Of a DNA stretch of 15,580 nt, positions 1 through 9,155 are shown piece by piece. This DNA comes from Ramicandelaber brevisporus. Lineage: Eukaryota > Kickxellomycota > Ramicandelaberales > Ramicandelaberaceae. The notes under the pieces were generated by a model that was not told where the DNA came from, searched no databases, and saw only the letters and a list, made by a program, of their open reading frames with translations. Made by a program: the position numbers and the translations under genes. The stretch lies in assembly GCA_025201865.1 (NCBI GenBank), contig MU602676.1, positions 43,790-59,369 of the forward strand. The letters are read 5' to 3'. Each line of letters begins with the position of its first letter. Position 1 is the stretch's first letter.

Positions 1-657
1 GAAGAACAGAATAAATGGAAGCACGCGTACATCTGCCTCGGTAATTTGGTCGCCAGCCAAGAAGCGCTGTTTGGACAGAATTGATTCGATGCGATCCAAC
101 GCTGCAAACACTTTACGCGCTCCAGTCTCGTACTTTTCTTGAGAGTCGGCCCAGCCAGCTGCGTAGACACCAGTGCTGATGTCGGATTGCGTCCAAGAAC
201 TGATGGAGTCAATCTCGGCGCGCAAAGACTGCGGATACAGGTCAAGGTCGCGCTGTTCTCCGGCCGGCAGCAGGTCGTTGAAGGCGGTGTTAAAGATGCG
301 CACAATCTCGTGAGACTCGTTGTTTACGGCCTTGCCAAGCTTCTTGTCCCACAGGAGCGGCACTGAGACACGTCCCTTGTACTCGGGATCGGACTTGAGG
401 TACACCTCGCGCAAATTGGATGCGCCGTACAGGTGGTCTGGATACTCCTCGGTAAACAGCCAGCCAGCTTCAGAGGTCCACTTGTGGTGAACTTGGGAAA
501 CGGAGACGATGCCATCGAGACCCTTGAGCTTGAGCGCTATCAAAGTGCGCATGGCAAATGGACAGCCATAGCTGGCGTACAGATGATAACGGCCAGCCTC
601 TGGAGTGAAGATTGAGCCAGCATCATTGCTGATCGTGTTGTTGAATGAAGTCGCCAT
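1..657 (-). CDS. Glutathionyl-hydroquinone reductase / omega-like GST (Ecm4/Gto type), 3' end outside window
   Basis: The reading frame is open from the ATG at 657 to the left edge (219 codons, no stop), so the gene is cut by the window and lacks its C-terminal helical part. The translation has the Ecm4-family order: EAGRYHLYASYGCPFAMRTL (residues 20-39, start of the thioredoxin fold with the active cysteine at 32), a GW...F-TEEYPDHLYG segment, NLREVYLKSDPEYKGRVSVP, the W-D-K and NNES glutathione-binding stretch, then the helical domain with LAGDQITEADVR. The family reduces glutathionyl-hydroquinones or dehydroascorbate using an active-site cysteine and works in cytosol or peroxisome. The usual CPWAHR motif reads CPFAMR here. 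The start is supported by SFNNTISNDAGSIF, which lines up with the family's FRNWIS-DGS segment. Family assignment is firm; the substrate is unknown. Confidence 0.9.
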   Translation of the reverse strand, partial: MATSFNNTISNDAGSIFTPEAGRYHLYASYGCPFAMRTLIALKLKGLDGIVSVSQVHHKWTSEAGWLFTEEYPDHLYGASNLREVYLKSDPEYKGRVSVPLLWDKKLGKAVNNESHEIVRIFNTAFNDLLPAGEQRDLDLYPQSLRAEIDSISSWTQSDISTGVYAAGWADSQEKYETGARKVFAALDRIESILSKQRFLAGDQITEADVRVLPFILFF

Positions 658-1132
658 TGTGAGTAGTTTCGGGAAAATGTGTACAGGTAGAGTTGCTGTG
701 TTGTGTATGATGAATGTGATGAATGTGATGAATGTGATGAATGATGATTTTGCAAATTGAAGTTGTCGTGAAGCAGGCAGGAACTAACTTGGTTCAAATA
801 CTGCGCGAAATGAAGAGCGGACCCGCATCACTGTGGGTTTGCGCGATTTTCGATTACAAACAACGCACGGCCGAGATTTCGCGTCCGCAGAATCGGACTT
901 TGTCAGCAACTACAACTGCGGAGATGTCAACTAATGAAACCCGATATTCCAAAAGGATCTATACTTTCAAGTCTCATTAACACTGTGTTGTGCATAGTGA
1001 TTGGTTATTAATGATCAGATGAAATACACCAACCATAATCACTAAATGTTTAAAAGGAAAAGGTGGGGATATCAATATATATGTGTGTGAATGAAAATAA
1101 TTATAATAAATATAAGACAAGAGTAACGATAT
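658..1132. promoter_or_regulatory. Intergenic spacer: GST promoter/leader and striatin 3' flank
   Basis: No convincing coding sequence lies in these 475 bases. Both flanking genes run on the minus strand, so the right part (about 1060-1132, very AT-rich) should hold the striatin 3' untranslated region and the left part the promoter and leader of the GST gene. The leader carries a 9-bp tandem repeat at 712-744. No strong TATA box was found. Confidence 0.5.
712..744. repeat. 9-bp tandem repeat (GAATGTGAT) in GST leader
   Basis: Three exact copies of GAATGTGAT (712-720, 721-729, 730-738) are followed by a partial, diverged copy. The array sits 55-87 bases upstream of the GST start codon, probably in the transcribed leader or core promoter. 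Confidence 0.85.
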
Positions 1133-4100
1133 TTAAGAGGATGGTGCTGATGACAAAGAGGAGGAATTTGGAGGGGCTGGGGATGATGACGACTGTGGCA
1201 GTTCACAGCTAAATACACGAATGATACCATCCGCACCACCACTTGCCAACCATGTTTGAATTCCAGCAAACACGCTTGGGTGATATCTGACCACAAGAGC
1301 AGCTTCGCCGTTTGACTGGTCTCGATGGGCGGCAATGTCTTGAACACACGCAATGCCATTGGATGCTGGCGAAGGCAGACTCCACTGCCGCAGTGCACCT
1401 TCGCTTCCAACTGTTGCAAAGAACCGAGATGATGGATCAATATCGACTGAGGCAGCTTGATCGTCATGGGCGGCAATACTGGAGATTTCTGTTGCTAGAT
1501 TTGATTCAATGTCAAGATCGAATGCGCGGACAAACCGACTCAAGCAGGATGCCAGTATGCGGTACTTTGCTGCCGACGAAGAGTTACTGTCCTCCTCGTC
1601 AGACGGAATGAGTGTTACGTGGGTTAACTGGTGTTCTGCTGTAGAGTCATGCTCGTTAATCCACTGAATCTGAACCTCGTGAACATCGTTGCTGCCACCT
1701 TGTAAATCAACAATGACCAGTGGTGAAACAAGTTTATCATCGGTATCACTACTGCCACCACCACCACCACCACCACCAAGAGCAGTCGATCGCCGAGAAA
1801 CCAATAGCCTATTCGGATGGTTCGGAAGAGCACATAAATCAATAGCACCATAGCCGCCGACGTCAAATGTTCGATAGAGCCTGAAGCGTAGTTCGCCAGA
1901 TAGCGTAGAGGAAAAGTCAGCATCTGCTTCATCGTCGCTATCATCGTCATCTGAACTGTCGTCGGCAATATCGTCTTTACTGACCACTTCCCAAATACAC
2001 ACGCCATCTGACGAAGCTGTAGCAACGCAATGCTGAGTCAACAGCCAGACATCTTCAGCCACGCCATCCACATCGGAGGTACTCACTGTGTGTGAAGGAA
2101 GCAGACACATGCTCCATATTGGCTGCGGTAGTGAGTTGAGTAGTGACTGCTGGCAAATTGATGCAATTGGCACCAAGCTGGAAGATGGTTGGCCGTAAAT
2201 TACAGAATACCTTCTCATCTCATTTCGCGACTGTGTTTGGATTGGACTTCCATGTCTGTTGACCAGCAAGAATTCAGGACTGTCATTCAAGCTCTGCTCA
2301 GTCTGATGGTGTGTGACGGGTATTAAAGGCAGTCTCCAGGCTCTCATTTGGCCATCAGTTCCGCATGTCCATAGAACGTTGCCAACCATATGCATTGAAG
2401 TGATTGGACCATCGTGGGCATAAAACATTGCAATTGGAGCCTGCTCAGCAATTGCAGCAGTGACCGATCGATGGCTTCCACTGACACTTCGCTGCGGTGT
2501 TGATGGCTGGTGGCCGAGACTGTGTGGACTTGATGATGCCGATGGAGGTCGCTGTCTGTTAACCAAACTGTTTATATCCCAGATGAATACCATTCCACCG
2601 TCGCATCCAGTTGCAAGTACTCTCTCAGTTGGATGCCATGTCATTGATCTAATTGCCGACAAATGCCCAGTCAAGAATAGTCTACCATTAAATGTCTGGA
2701 ATGAGGATGATGGTGATGAGGATGACAATGAGTTTGCTGGAGATGATGACGATACCGATGTAGATGATATGAATGACAATGGAGATGAACGGTGGTTCAT
2801 GCCTTGTGATCTGATGGGTGCCAGTTCGTGCGGGATTGAAAGTGACGAAGAAGCAGAGGAGGAGGAGGAAGGGAGTAATAAGTCATGAGATGGGAGTGGA
2901 GGAGGTGATGCTGATGATTCGCTATTTGGCTGTTCAGCTTCCAGTGATAATCGTGGATATCTTCCCTGAGCTCGATTGATTTTATTTAATAGACTCTTTC
3001 TCTTATGGGCCAACACATCCGAACTCAACGATGCCACTGAAGGTGCATTTGTGCTATCTGCCGAATCTCCAAAATCAAAGCTGATTGACTCCTCTCTCAT
3101 TGTATCATCCATATTTTGCTGTTGTTGTTGATTGTGTTGCTGGGGCTGTTCATCGGCAAAGTTACTTGGTGGAATGATTGTTATTCTTCGTGTTTTGCGT
3201 GATTCTCTTCTACTTGGCATTCTAATCAGCTCTGCATCATCATTATCGATATCATCATTTACATCGAGTGACTTATTCTCTTTACTGTTGCTCTTTTGTA
3301 CAGAAGGTGGTCTGATCAAAATAGTCTTCTTTGGACCTAATTTGACTGCATTCGGTTGTTGCTGCTGCTGTTGTTGCTGCTGCTGAGATTGAGCCAATCC
3401 ATTTTGAGATGAATGAGATGAATGAGCTGCTGTGGTGGTTAATCTATCGCCAATCGCTTGCTCAACCTGTCTTTCGAATTCTGCATTAAAATCATCATCA
3501 CCATCCATTGCATTACTATTTATATTTGCACTTGCATTTGCATTTACATTTACATTTGTTGCTGATGTATTTGTTGCACTGTGATCAAAGTCTCTTATTG
3601 AAGGAGTTCTTCTGTGATGATTTCTATTCTGCCCACCCATTCCTCTGCTTGTTATTGATGTAGGAGAAGGTAGCTGTTGATGTAACAGTGATGTAGTCGG
3701 TGTCAATGGTGGTTGAGAGGATAGCAGTGGAGGCAGTCCAATGGATGGCACTGCTGTGGTAGAAGTTGAGGCTGGACTTGGCTTACGAATGCCTGCTGTG
3801 ACTGATGCAATTGAGAGCGACTGCTGTTGTGCAATTACGCCTCCTGAGACAACTCGCTTGCCCACATCCAACTGTTCGCCTGATGCTGCCTCATTTATCG
3901 CAGTTTGTGATTTAGATGGATTAGATACTGATCTACGTCCAAAGCTATCGACCATTGCTGATATTCTATGAGTAAACCGAGACTTTGGAGACGCCAGCTT
4001 CGATGATGACTTTACCAGCGAGCTGTCTTTAACACCATCACTCGCTTTGACTTTACTCAGGGCAGATGTCGCTTTTTCTTCTTCATTTTCTTCTTCTTCT

Positions 4101-4732
4101 TCTTCAATTATAGTCTTTATCTGCTGTGCACCATCCGTGGTTTGCTGTCCATTATTCACTTTTGACTGCGATTGTGATTGTTTATTGCTATTACTATTGC
4201 CATTGTTATTACCACTGCGCTCATCTAATAGAGCCTGTTCCAACATTGCCAATCTTCGCTCGAGGAATTCAACATGACTCTGTTTCTTTTCTAGCTCGCT
4301 GGTTACATTGTCTACTTTTAGCTGTAACTCTGATCTTTCTCTCATCCAATCAGCTCTATCTGCTTCATATCTACGCCACTCACTATGTATGTAGTGAATC
4401 ACTCGTGGAACTGTCAATTGATGCGACGGATGTGAGTGCATTGACTGTTGTGAGTGCTGTTGCTGTAGCTGCTGTTGATATGCATGTACATTAGTTGCTG
4501 ACTGGTTCAACACAGAGGTGTTGTTGAGCAGACTGGACTGGTGCTGCTGTGTACCAATCGATATGGGAGGAGGAGGTGGTGTATCCATGACAAGCTGCTC
4601 GAGACCGAGTAGACCACTGTGGTCGTCAGAAAGTACAGGCAGCGTTGTTGACAGTGCTGAGACAGCTGTTGATGCTGACGATGCTGTAAACATCAAAGAG
4701 GACAAAGTCGAGTGTTGCTGCTGAGACGATCT

Positions 4733-4763
<31 letters not shown>

Positions 4764-4900
4764 TGTTGTTTCTGCTGCTGTTGCTGCTGTTGCTGATGTG
4801 CTGGTGCCAGTTGCCGTTGTTGCCGTTGTTGTTGTTGATGTTGCTGCTGGTTCTGTAGAGACTGTGCTGGCGGAGACAATGAAGAGGAAAAGGATTTCAT
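1133..4900 (-). CDS. Striatin-like STRIPAK scaffold, polyglutamine-rich, WD40
   Basis: A single uninterrupted frame of 1255 aa from the first in-frame ATG (4900); the frame opens slightly upstream but only from a GTG, with a stop just beyond. Near residues 164-228 lies the striatin N-terminal domain: VPRVIHYIHSEWRRYEADRA followed by a coiled coil ending RRLAMLEQALLDER, closely resembling the caveolin-binding/coiled-coil segment of animal striatins and fungal Far8/PRO11. Residues about 735-1245 form a WD40 propeller beginning GHLSAIRSMTWHPTERVLAT and ending with the striatin-like last blade AHRDQS...YHPS...LASGGADGIIRVF. Striatin scaffolds PP2A and Mob/GCK kinases in STRIPAK, which controls fusion, development and septation in fungi. 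At 1255 aa it is much longer than usual striatins (about 700-850). The excess is polyglutamine, Ser/Asn-rich disorder and inserts inside blades (an acidic Asp/Ser stretch and an octaglycine). Confidence 0.9.
4730..4860 (-). repeat. CAG/CAA microsatellite encoding polyglutamine
   Basis: Impure (CTG/TTG)n on the plus strand encodes long glutamine runs (about residues 15-60) at the N-terminus of the striatin-like protein. A second, shorter run at about 3355-3385 encodes another glutamine block. The mix of CAG and CAA codons suggests an older tract kept at the protein level rather than a freshly expanded pure repeat. Confidence 0.85.
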
Positions 4901-5290
4901 CTGTTTGAACGAGGTTTGATTTTTCGCGGAAAACACAGAAACTGTTGTCAATTTGTCCACATTACTCTCTTACACTGAAGCGCAGCTCTTTCGGGTAACA
5001 ATAACCAAAAAGAAATAACGTCAGCGTCACTTCCGCGGCTCTGTCTGTCATTATGTGGGTGCGTAAAGACAGACAGTCTCCTCAGTAAACCTTAATTGGA
5101 CATGTATACTGTCTATAAAAGGGAGCGGTTATTAAAAGGCAAAAAGGGATAGCAAAGAAAGAAAGAAAAGCATAAAAAAACATAAAGAGGCGAATTACAA
5201 GGTAAGATGAAGAGTAGAAGGAAGTAATGTGTGAATGTGTGAATGAGTGAATTAGTGGAGGTGAATATTCCCAGTTAATGCAAATGGCAA
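4901..5290. promoter_or_regulatory. Spacer: striatin promoter/leader and gp78-like 3' flank
   Basis: These 390 bases separate two minus-strand genes and contain no credible gene. The right part is purine-rich on the plus strand and probably belongs to the 3' untranslated region of the RING ligase. A very short upstream frame (ATG-TGG-ACA-AAT-TGA, minus strand, starting at about 4962) precedes the striatin ATG and could act as an upstream ORF if transcribed. A perfect TATAAAA at 5114-5120 faces the plus strand, where no gene follows. Confidence 0.4.
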
Positions 5291-8029
5291 TTAGAGAGCC
5301 ATGTCTGGAGCATGACGCAAATCTCGCCATAGCTGAAGCTGGCGTCTAGTAGCAGCTTCTTGTTCCTCCAGTGTCAGATTCTCCCGAGGCAATTGCATTT
5401 CCCTCTGGAATGCCTCTCGAAGCTCAGCAATTTCGGTCGTGGTTAAACTGGGTGTTGGCGTTGCTGGATTCGATCTAACAGGTGGGATATCAAGCGATAT
5501 TCTGCATACTGGGCATGAGCTGTGCTGATCCAGCCAACTTGCGATGCATCCAGCATGGAATAGATGACCACATGGCAACACTTTGGCTTGGAACATGGTG
5601 TCTCTGCAAATGGCACAATCATCATTGTGGTCGGCCAATTGAGACTTTGAGGCATCGGGGAATCTCATGTCGAGTGAGAATGCAACCGATCGATGGCGTA
5701 GCATGGCTGAGATGCGCTTCATGAGATTGAGCAAAACAGATCGGACATTGAGACCCAGAATGACATCGACAACAGAGAGTGAGAATCGGTGCAGGTACGC
5801 AATGTGGAAGTAGTGGATCAGAGTCAGCAGAAGCACAGATACTTCAGCTGCAAACTCAAAATAGTACATTATAGTCGATGAATCAGCTTGATTGGGCAAT
5901 ATGCACAGTACATTCCATAATAGTGATTCGATTGAACTGAGCACAGAAGTTCTCGCAGTAGCACCGCCAGCATCACCAGTGTTGTTGTTGCCATTGTTGC
6001 TGTCATTATTGCTGTTGCTGCTGCTGTTGCTGTTACTGTTGACTGTGTCATCATTTGACCAATCGGATGTATTTTGAGCCTGTCTCCGGCGTCGCAGTTG
6101 CTGAACAAAATCGGTGAGATAAGACAAAGGCTGCCAACCGCTCGCCTCAATTAGCGCAACTCCATACTTCACACCTGCATGTACTGTTTCAATAAACAGT
6201 GTAGCTGACTCAAATGCCAGCATCCAGAACATGTCAGGTGCAATGCTCTTGCATAGAAACGTCGCCTCTAATGTAGCAACACCCACAATTCCCAAGAATA
6301 TGGCTGCCCTGACATGCTGCGGCTCCACTTGAGTATCTGCACTCAACACTGCGTGATCCAATCTGTCTCTTGCAATCATCACTAGAATACGAGCAGCACC
6401 AGCAAGCGCATACCATGCAACCCAAATGAACAGCTCTTCCCAGTGTGGCTTCATAATTGCACCAACAAATACGAGCTTAAACAACACATAGTTCAGCAAC
6501 CGATCGTACGTGTTTTGAATCTCAATTCGACGCAATGGTCCATACACAAAACGAGTGATTGCAAATGCACCCAATGCAACCAAGAACAAGCCGAGATTGA
6601 TTAGTGCAAAGCCGAGAAACTTTTCGTTTTGAATTAGGCCGGCAAACGAGTGTAATTGCTGCCATAGTGCAGGATTGGAGTCTTTGATTGAATATCTGCT
6701 GGAGAGATCATCTGTTGGTGATGGAGTAAACAGACTCATCAGTGGAATCAATAGCAAAGTAATCAACGGTAACAACGGCATAACCAATACAATACAATAG
6801 AGTGCAATACAGCGCAGAACAAAGCAGCACAAAGTAGTCAAGTGTCAAGTGTCAAGTGTCAAGTGTCAAGTGACGAGTGTTTCGAGAATGTCAGTGCAAA
6901 CAAGTCAAAAAGCAGTGTGAGTACGTAGAGAGAAAGAATGTGTGCGTGCGAGTGCAGGTCAATGATGTCAACAACAACAATAACAATAACAATAACGGCA
7001 AGAAAATAAGAGTGAATGAGCGAATGAGTGGATGCACTACAAATAAAACAAAACAAAACAAAGCGGAAAGGAATGAAAAAGGAATGAAAATGGAATGAAT
7101 ATAAGCGGTGGCAAATCGGACTGGTGGAATGAACTGTGAACCCGCACGCGGTTATGACTGTATCCGGAATACTCTCTCTCTCTCTCTTTCTCTTTATACG
7201 CATTTGTGTGTGTGTGCGTGCACATTGGAGAGAATAAAGAAAGAAAGAAACACAAAAAGTAACCGGATCCAGTCAGAGCCAGAGCGCAGTAAAAAGCCCA
7301 CTTCATGTTGTACCGACTTGTGTCCACCTCTTTACCTCATTTCTCTTCCATTGTGTGATTAATTCTTCTTCGCTTTGTTCTTTTCGGCAATGTACAAAAT
7401 TAGAAACGAGTACCTCGAAAGGCTCTCGTTCATATGTGCAAGCATGTGGCAAATGAATGAATGAATGAATGAATGAATGAAAGAGTGAATGAAAGGAAAG
7501 CGCTTCGTGTAACACTCTGCTATGCAAGACAATGCACAGACTTGCAATCCATACATCAGAATACAGACTGTGTGAAAGAAAGAGAAGAAAGAAAGAAAAA
7601 GCGGATAAACATACCTCCAGATGGTTCGGCACTAGTACTGCCGATTACGCTGCCACTGTTGATGTTACTGCTACTACTGCTGCTGCTGCTACTGCTGCTG
7701 CTACCAGCAATGCTACCTCCGCTGCCAGTAACAGTCGTAGCAGCATTCATTGAGTTAAGTATCTCTACCAGGATCGCTGTGAATGACCTTTTAACAACTG
7801 CTGAAGACTCGGCGCCTGCTGTTGCTACTGTTACTGCTGTTGCTACTGCTGCTACTGCTGCTGTGCTGGCTCCAGTTTCTGATGAGTCCGAAGAGTCTAG
7901 AAAACGAGACACCCACATCTCTGCAACAGCAAACAGTACCAGCCAGCCCGACAGTATTCCATACCGAAGTAGTGACAGTGGTATCTGTTCGGGACGCCGT
8001 GCTTGCTGTTGTTGCTGTGTTTGTGTCAT
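5291..8029 (-). CDS. gp78/AMFR-like ER membrane RING-H2 ubiquitin ligase, two exons
   Basis: Exon 1 is 8029-7615 and exon 2 is 6711-5291. Joined through a GTATGT donor and a CCAACAG acceptor they stay in frame and give 611 aa. Residues about 20-40 form the first membrane helix (LLRYGILSGWLVLFAV). Exon 2 supplies several more: about 171-193, 212-251, 273-325 and 425-445. They carry the gp78 hallmark FVYGPLRRIEIQN, an F-K-..W...W motif and a CKDR-like ARDRLDH. The RING-H2 finger is at 504-541 (CAIC-x11-CGHLFH-x2-C-x10-CPVC), almost the gp78 sequence. In animals this family ubiquitinates misfolded or sterol-regulated ER proteins with Ube2g2. After the RING only about 70 residues remain and I see no CUE, G2BR or VIM motif. 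The ATG at 8029 is the first in exon 1's frame; upstream sequence is open only from a TTG. An Asn/Ser-rich loop lies at about 363-385. Confidence 0.82.
6838..6872. repeat. Five tandem copies of TCAAGTG
   Basis: Five consecutive exact 7-bp units lie inside the inferred intron of the gp78-like gene, followed by the diverged ACGAGTG. A 7-bp period is not a codon multiple, which fits non-coding sequence. Confidence 0.9.
7170..7220. repeat. (CT)n and (TG)n microsatellites
   Basis: A CT run at about 7170-7192 is followed by a TG run at about 7205-7220. Both sit within the intron of the gp78-like gene. Confidence 0.8.
7452..7480. repeat. (AATG)7 microsatellite
   Basis: Seven consecutive AATG units lie inside the inferred intron. 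The tetranucleotide period again argues against coding use. Confidence 0.9.
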
Positions 8030-8360
8030 TGCTCTTTGACTTGCCGCGAAGTTGCAGGAAGGAGATGACTTTGATTGTTTGGGCGAAAGCAAATTGTACA
8101 GAACGATAGAGAGAAAAAAGAGTAAGGGAAGGAGAGAGAGAGTCCAAAGCTCAGCCAAATTTCTATAGTGGGATGATTTTGGTACGCGAGGCAGGTTGAA
8201 TTGTGACGCACCAAGTACGAGAAGTGTTATTGTTTTTTTTTCAATGTCGGTCAATCAATAATGGTAATGGTGATGGAGGTGGCGCCAGTATGAATGTCCT
8301 TTTACTAAGTGCTAGGTAATTAATGGACTTACCATGCAACCCAAATTAGACGCTTTTAGA

Positions 8361-8390
8361 TTGAATTGGATTGAATTGGACTGAATTAGA
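8361..8390. repeat. 10-bp direct repeat TTGAATTGGA
   Basis: Two exact copies (8361-8370, 8371-8380) are followed by a third with two mismatches (CTGAATTAGA, 8381-8390), inside the divergent promoter region. The period is close to one helical turn. Confidence 0.85.
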
Positions 8391-8404
8391 TTAGTTCAAT
8401 CAGT

Positions 8405-8422
8405 GCTATTTTTAAAAATAGC
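8405..8422. promoter_or_regulatory. 18-bp perfect palindrome, MEF2/Rlm1-like MADS-box site
   Basis: GCTATTTTTAAAAATAGC is its own reverse complement. It contains CTATTTTTAA on each strand, which fits the MEF2/Rlm1-type consensus YTA(W4)TAR. It lies in the divergent promoter between the gp78-like and zinc-finger genes. The palindrome is seen directly; factor binding is inferred. Confidence 0.5.
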
Positions 8423-8696
8423 TCCATTTTCTTTTTTATTAACAACGACAACAGTCAGCCTCCTTTTTTTATGAGATTTAATCACGTTCCCATCACCATC
8501 ACCACCACTATCACCGACACCGACACCAATATTGATGGTGCCAACGACAATATAGACCTATTGTCTTGTCCAACATACTCTCTCTCTCTTTTCACGTTCC
8601 AACATTGCACACAAAACAAAAATAAACCAAGATAAAATACAACAACAGCATAACGCACCAACTACGAAATCATATCCAATCCAATTAGTCATAAAA

Positions 8697-8930
8697 ATGC
8701 CACAGGGTAACGTTTGTCGATCCAATGCGAAACGCGAGCGCAACGCCAAGAACGCTCCGAAAGAGGGTCACTCTCAGCTTAAAGTGAACGAGAAGGCCAA
8801 GACGATTGTTTGCACAGTTTGCAAGCAGACATTCATGTGCAACATTCGTGCTCCAGCTCTTACTGAGCATTCGGAGAACAAGCACAGCAAGACATTGAAA
8901 GAATGCTTCCCTACCTTTGCACCCGCCTAA
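8697..8930 (+). CDS. Small zf-met2 / At2g23090-like zinc-binding protein (SERF-like N-terminus)
   Basis: A complete 77-aa frame from ATG to TAA without introns. The N-terminal 30 residues are basic and rich in Lys/Arg/Asn/Ala (KRERNAKNA), as in the 4F5/SERF-type start of this family. Then comes the conserved SQLKVNEKAKTIVC segment and one C2H2 finger: Cys39-x2-Cys42, His58-x4-His63. It ends with the typical NKHSKTLKECFP. The length equals that of other family members, which are short, widely conserved eukaryotic proteins of poorly known function. The start is fixed because the family always begins just before the basic stretch. The gene diverges from the gp78-like gene. Confidence 0.9.
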   Translation: MPQGNVCRSNAKRERNAKNAPKEGHSQLKVNEKAKTIVCTVCKQTFMCNIRAPALTEHSENKHSKTLKECFPTFAPA

Positions 8931-9155
8931 TCAATTCATCCATCCTTCTTTCACTTTGTCTCCCTTCCATTCTCTCAATTAAGCTTGTGATTGAAATGCT
9001 TTTTTTGAAAAAATAATAACTGACTGACTTAAAATATCTGGAGACTCAGAACGTGATTGTGGAAGGTGACGTATAGTTTTTGAAGCTGTTCTGACCGTTA
9101 CAGTTCTGGGAGATGCACTAAATAAAATGGAATCTTGATTGTTGCTTAGTTTAGT
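8931..9155. other. Convergent 3' spacer with AATAAA signal
   Basis: The zinc-finger gene (plus) and the Sec14-like gene (minus) converge here. An AATAAA hexamer at 9121-9126 on the plus strand, 190 bases past the zinc-finger stop, is a candidate polyadenylation signal, so the two 3' untranslated regions may overlap. Confidence 0.45.

Larger units (their letters stand above)
6712..7614 (-). other. Intron of the gp78-like gene
   Basis: The donor GGAG|GTATGT (7614 downward) matches the fungal consensus. The acceptor ...CATCACCAACAG| ends at 6712, about 27 bases after a CTGAT branch-site candidate (A near 6739). Joining keeps frame: GGA G+AT gives Gly-Asp. The 903-nt span is filled with simple repeats and has no recognisable coding content. 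A second AAAG| acceptor a little downstream is also in frame, so the exact 3' boundary could shift by about 10 codons. Confidence 0.75.
8030..8696. promoter_or_regulatory. Bidirectional promoter region between gp78-like and zinc-finger genes
   Basis: The two genes diverge from this 667-bp spacer. The gp78 side (about 8100-8240) is pyrimidine-rich in the sense direction, typical of a 5' leader. The middle holds a decamer repeat (8361-8390) and an 18-bp palindrome (8405-8422). The zinc-finger side has a (CCATCA/CCGACA)-type triplet-rich stretch at about 8488-8530 and an A-rich leader just before the ATG. No coding frame with a credible start was seen. Confidence 0.6.

Noticed and set aside
2460-4724. 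Several plus-strand frames of 68-142 codons across the striatin gene
   Set aside because: All are antisense shadows of a 3.8-kb gene with clear domains. Their Ser/Cys/Leu runs are complements of polyGln, polyGlu and polyAsn codons.
6712-6841. A start of the RING ligase inside the intron (frame opening at 6841)
   Set aside because: The frame opens at a TTG. The encoded stretch of Leu/Ile/Cys is the pyrimidine-rich intron end, and gp78 homology begins only after the CCAACAG acceptor. The missing first membrane helix is found on exon 1.
6859-7632. Minus-strand frames of 65-114 codons rich in His/Ser/Phe
   Set aside because: They translate microsatellites (AATG, CT and TG repeats) within the intron in several overlapping frames. 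None has credible homology or a consistent start.
7473-8039. 188-codon plus-strand frame with Leu/Val/Ala-rich hydrophobic sequence
   Set aside because: It is antisense to exon 1 of the gp78-like gene. Its leucine runs are simply the complement of the serine microsatellite, and it has no domain features.
8030-8254. Extension of the gp78-like exon 1 to 8254
   Set aside because: The open frame there begins at TTG and has no ATG before 8029. The DNA is pyrimidine-rich leader sequence, and family homology starts just after the 8029 ATG.
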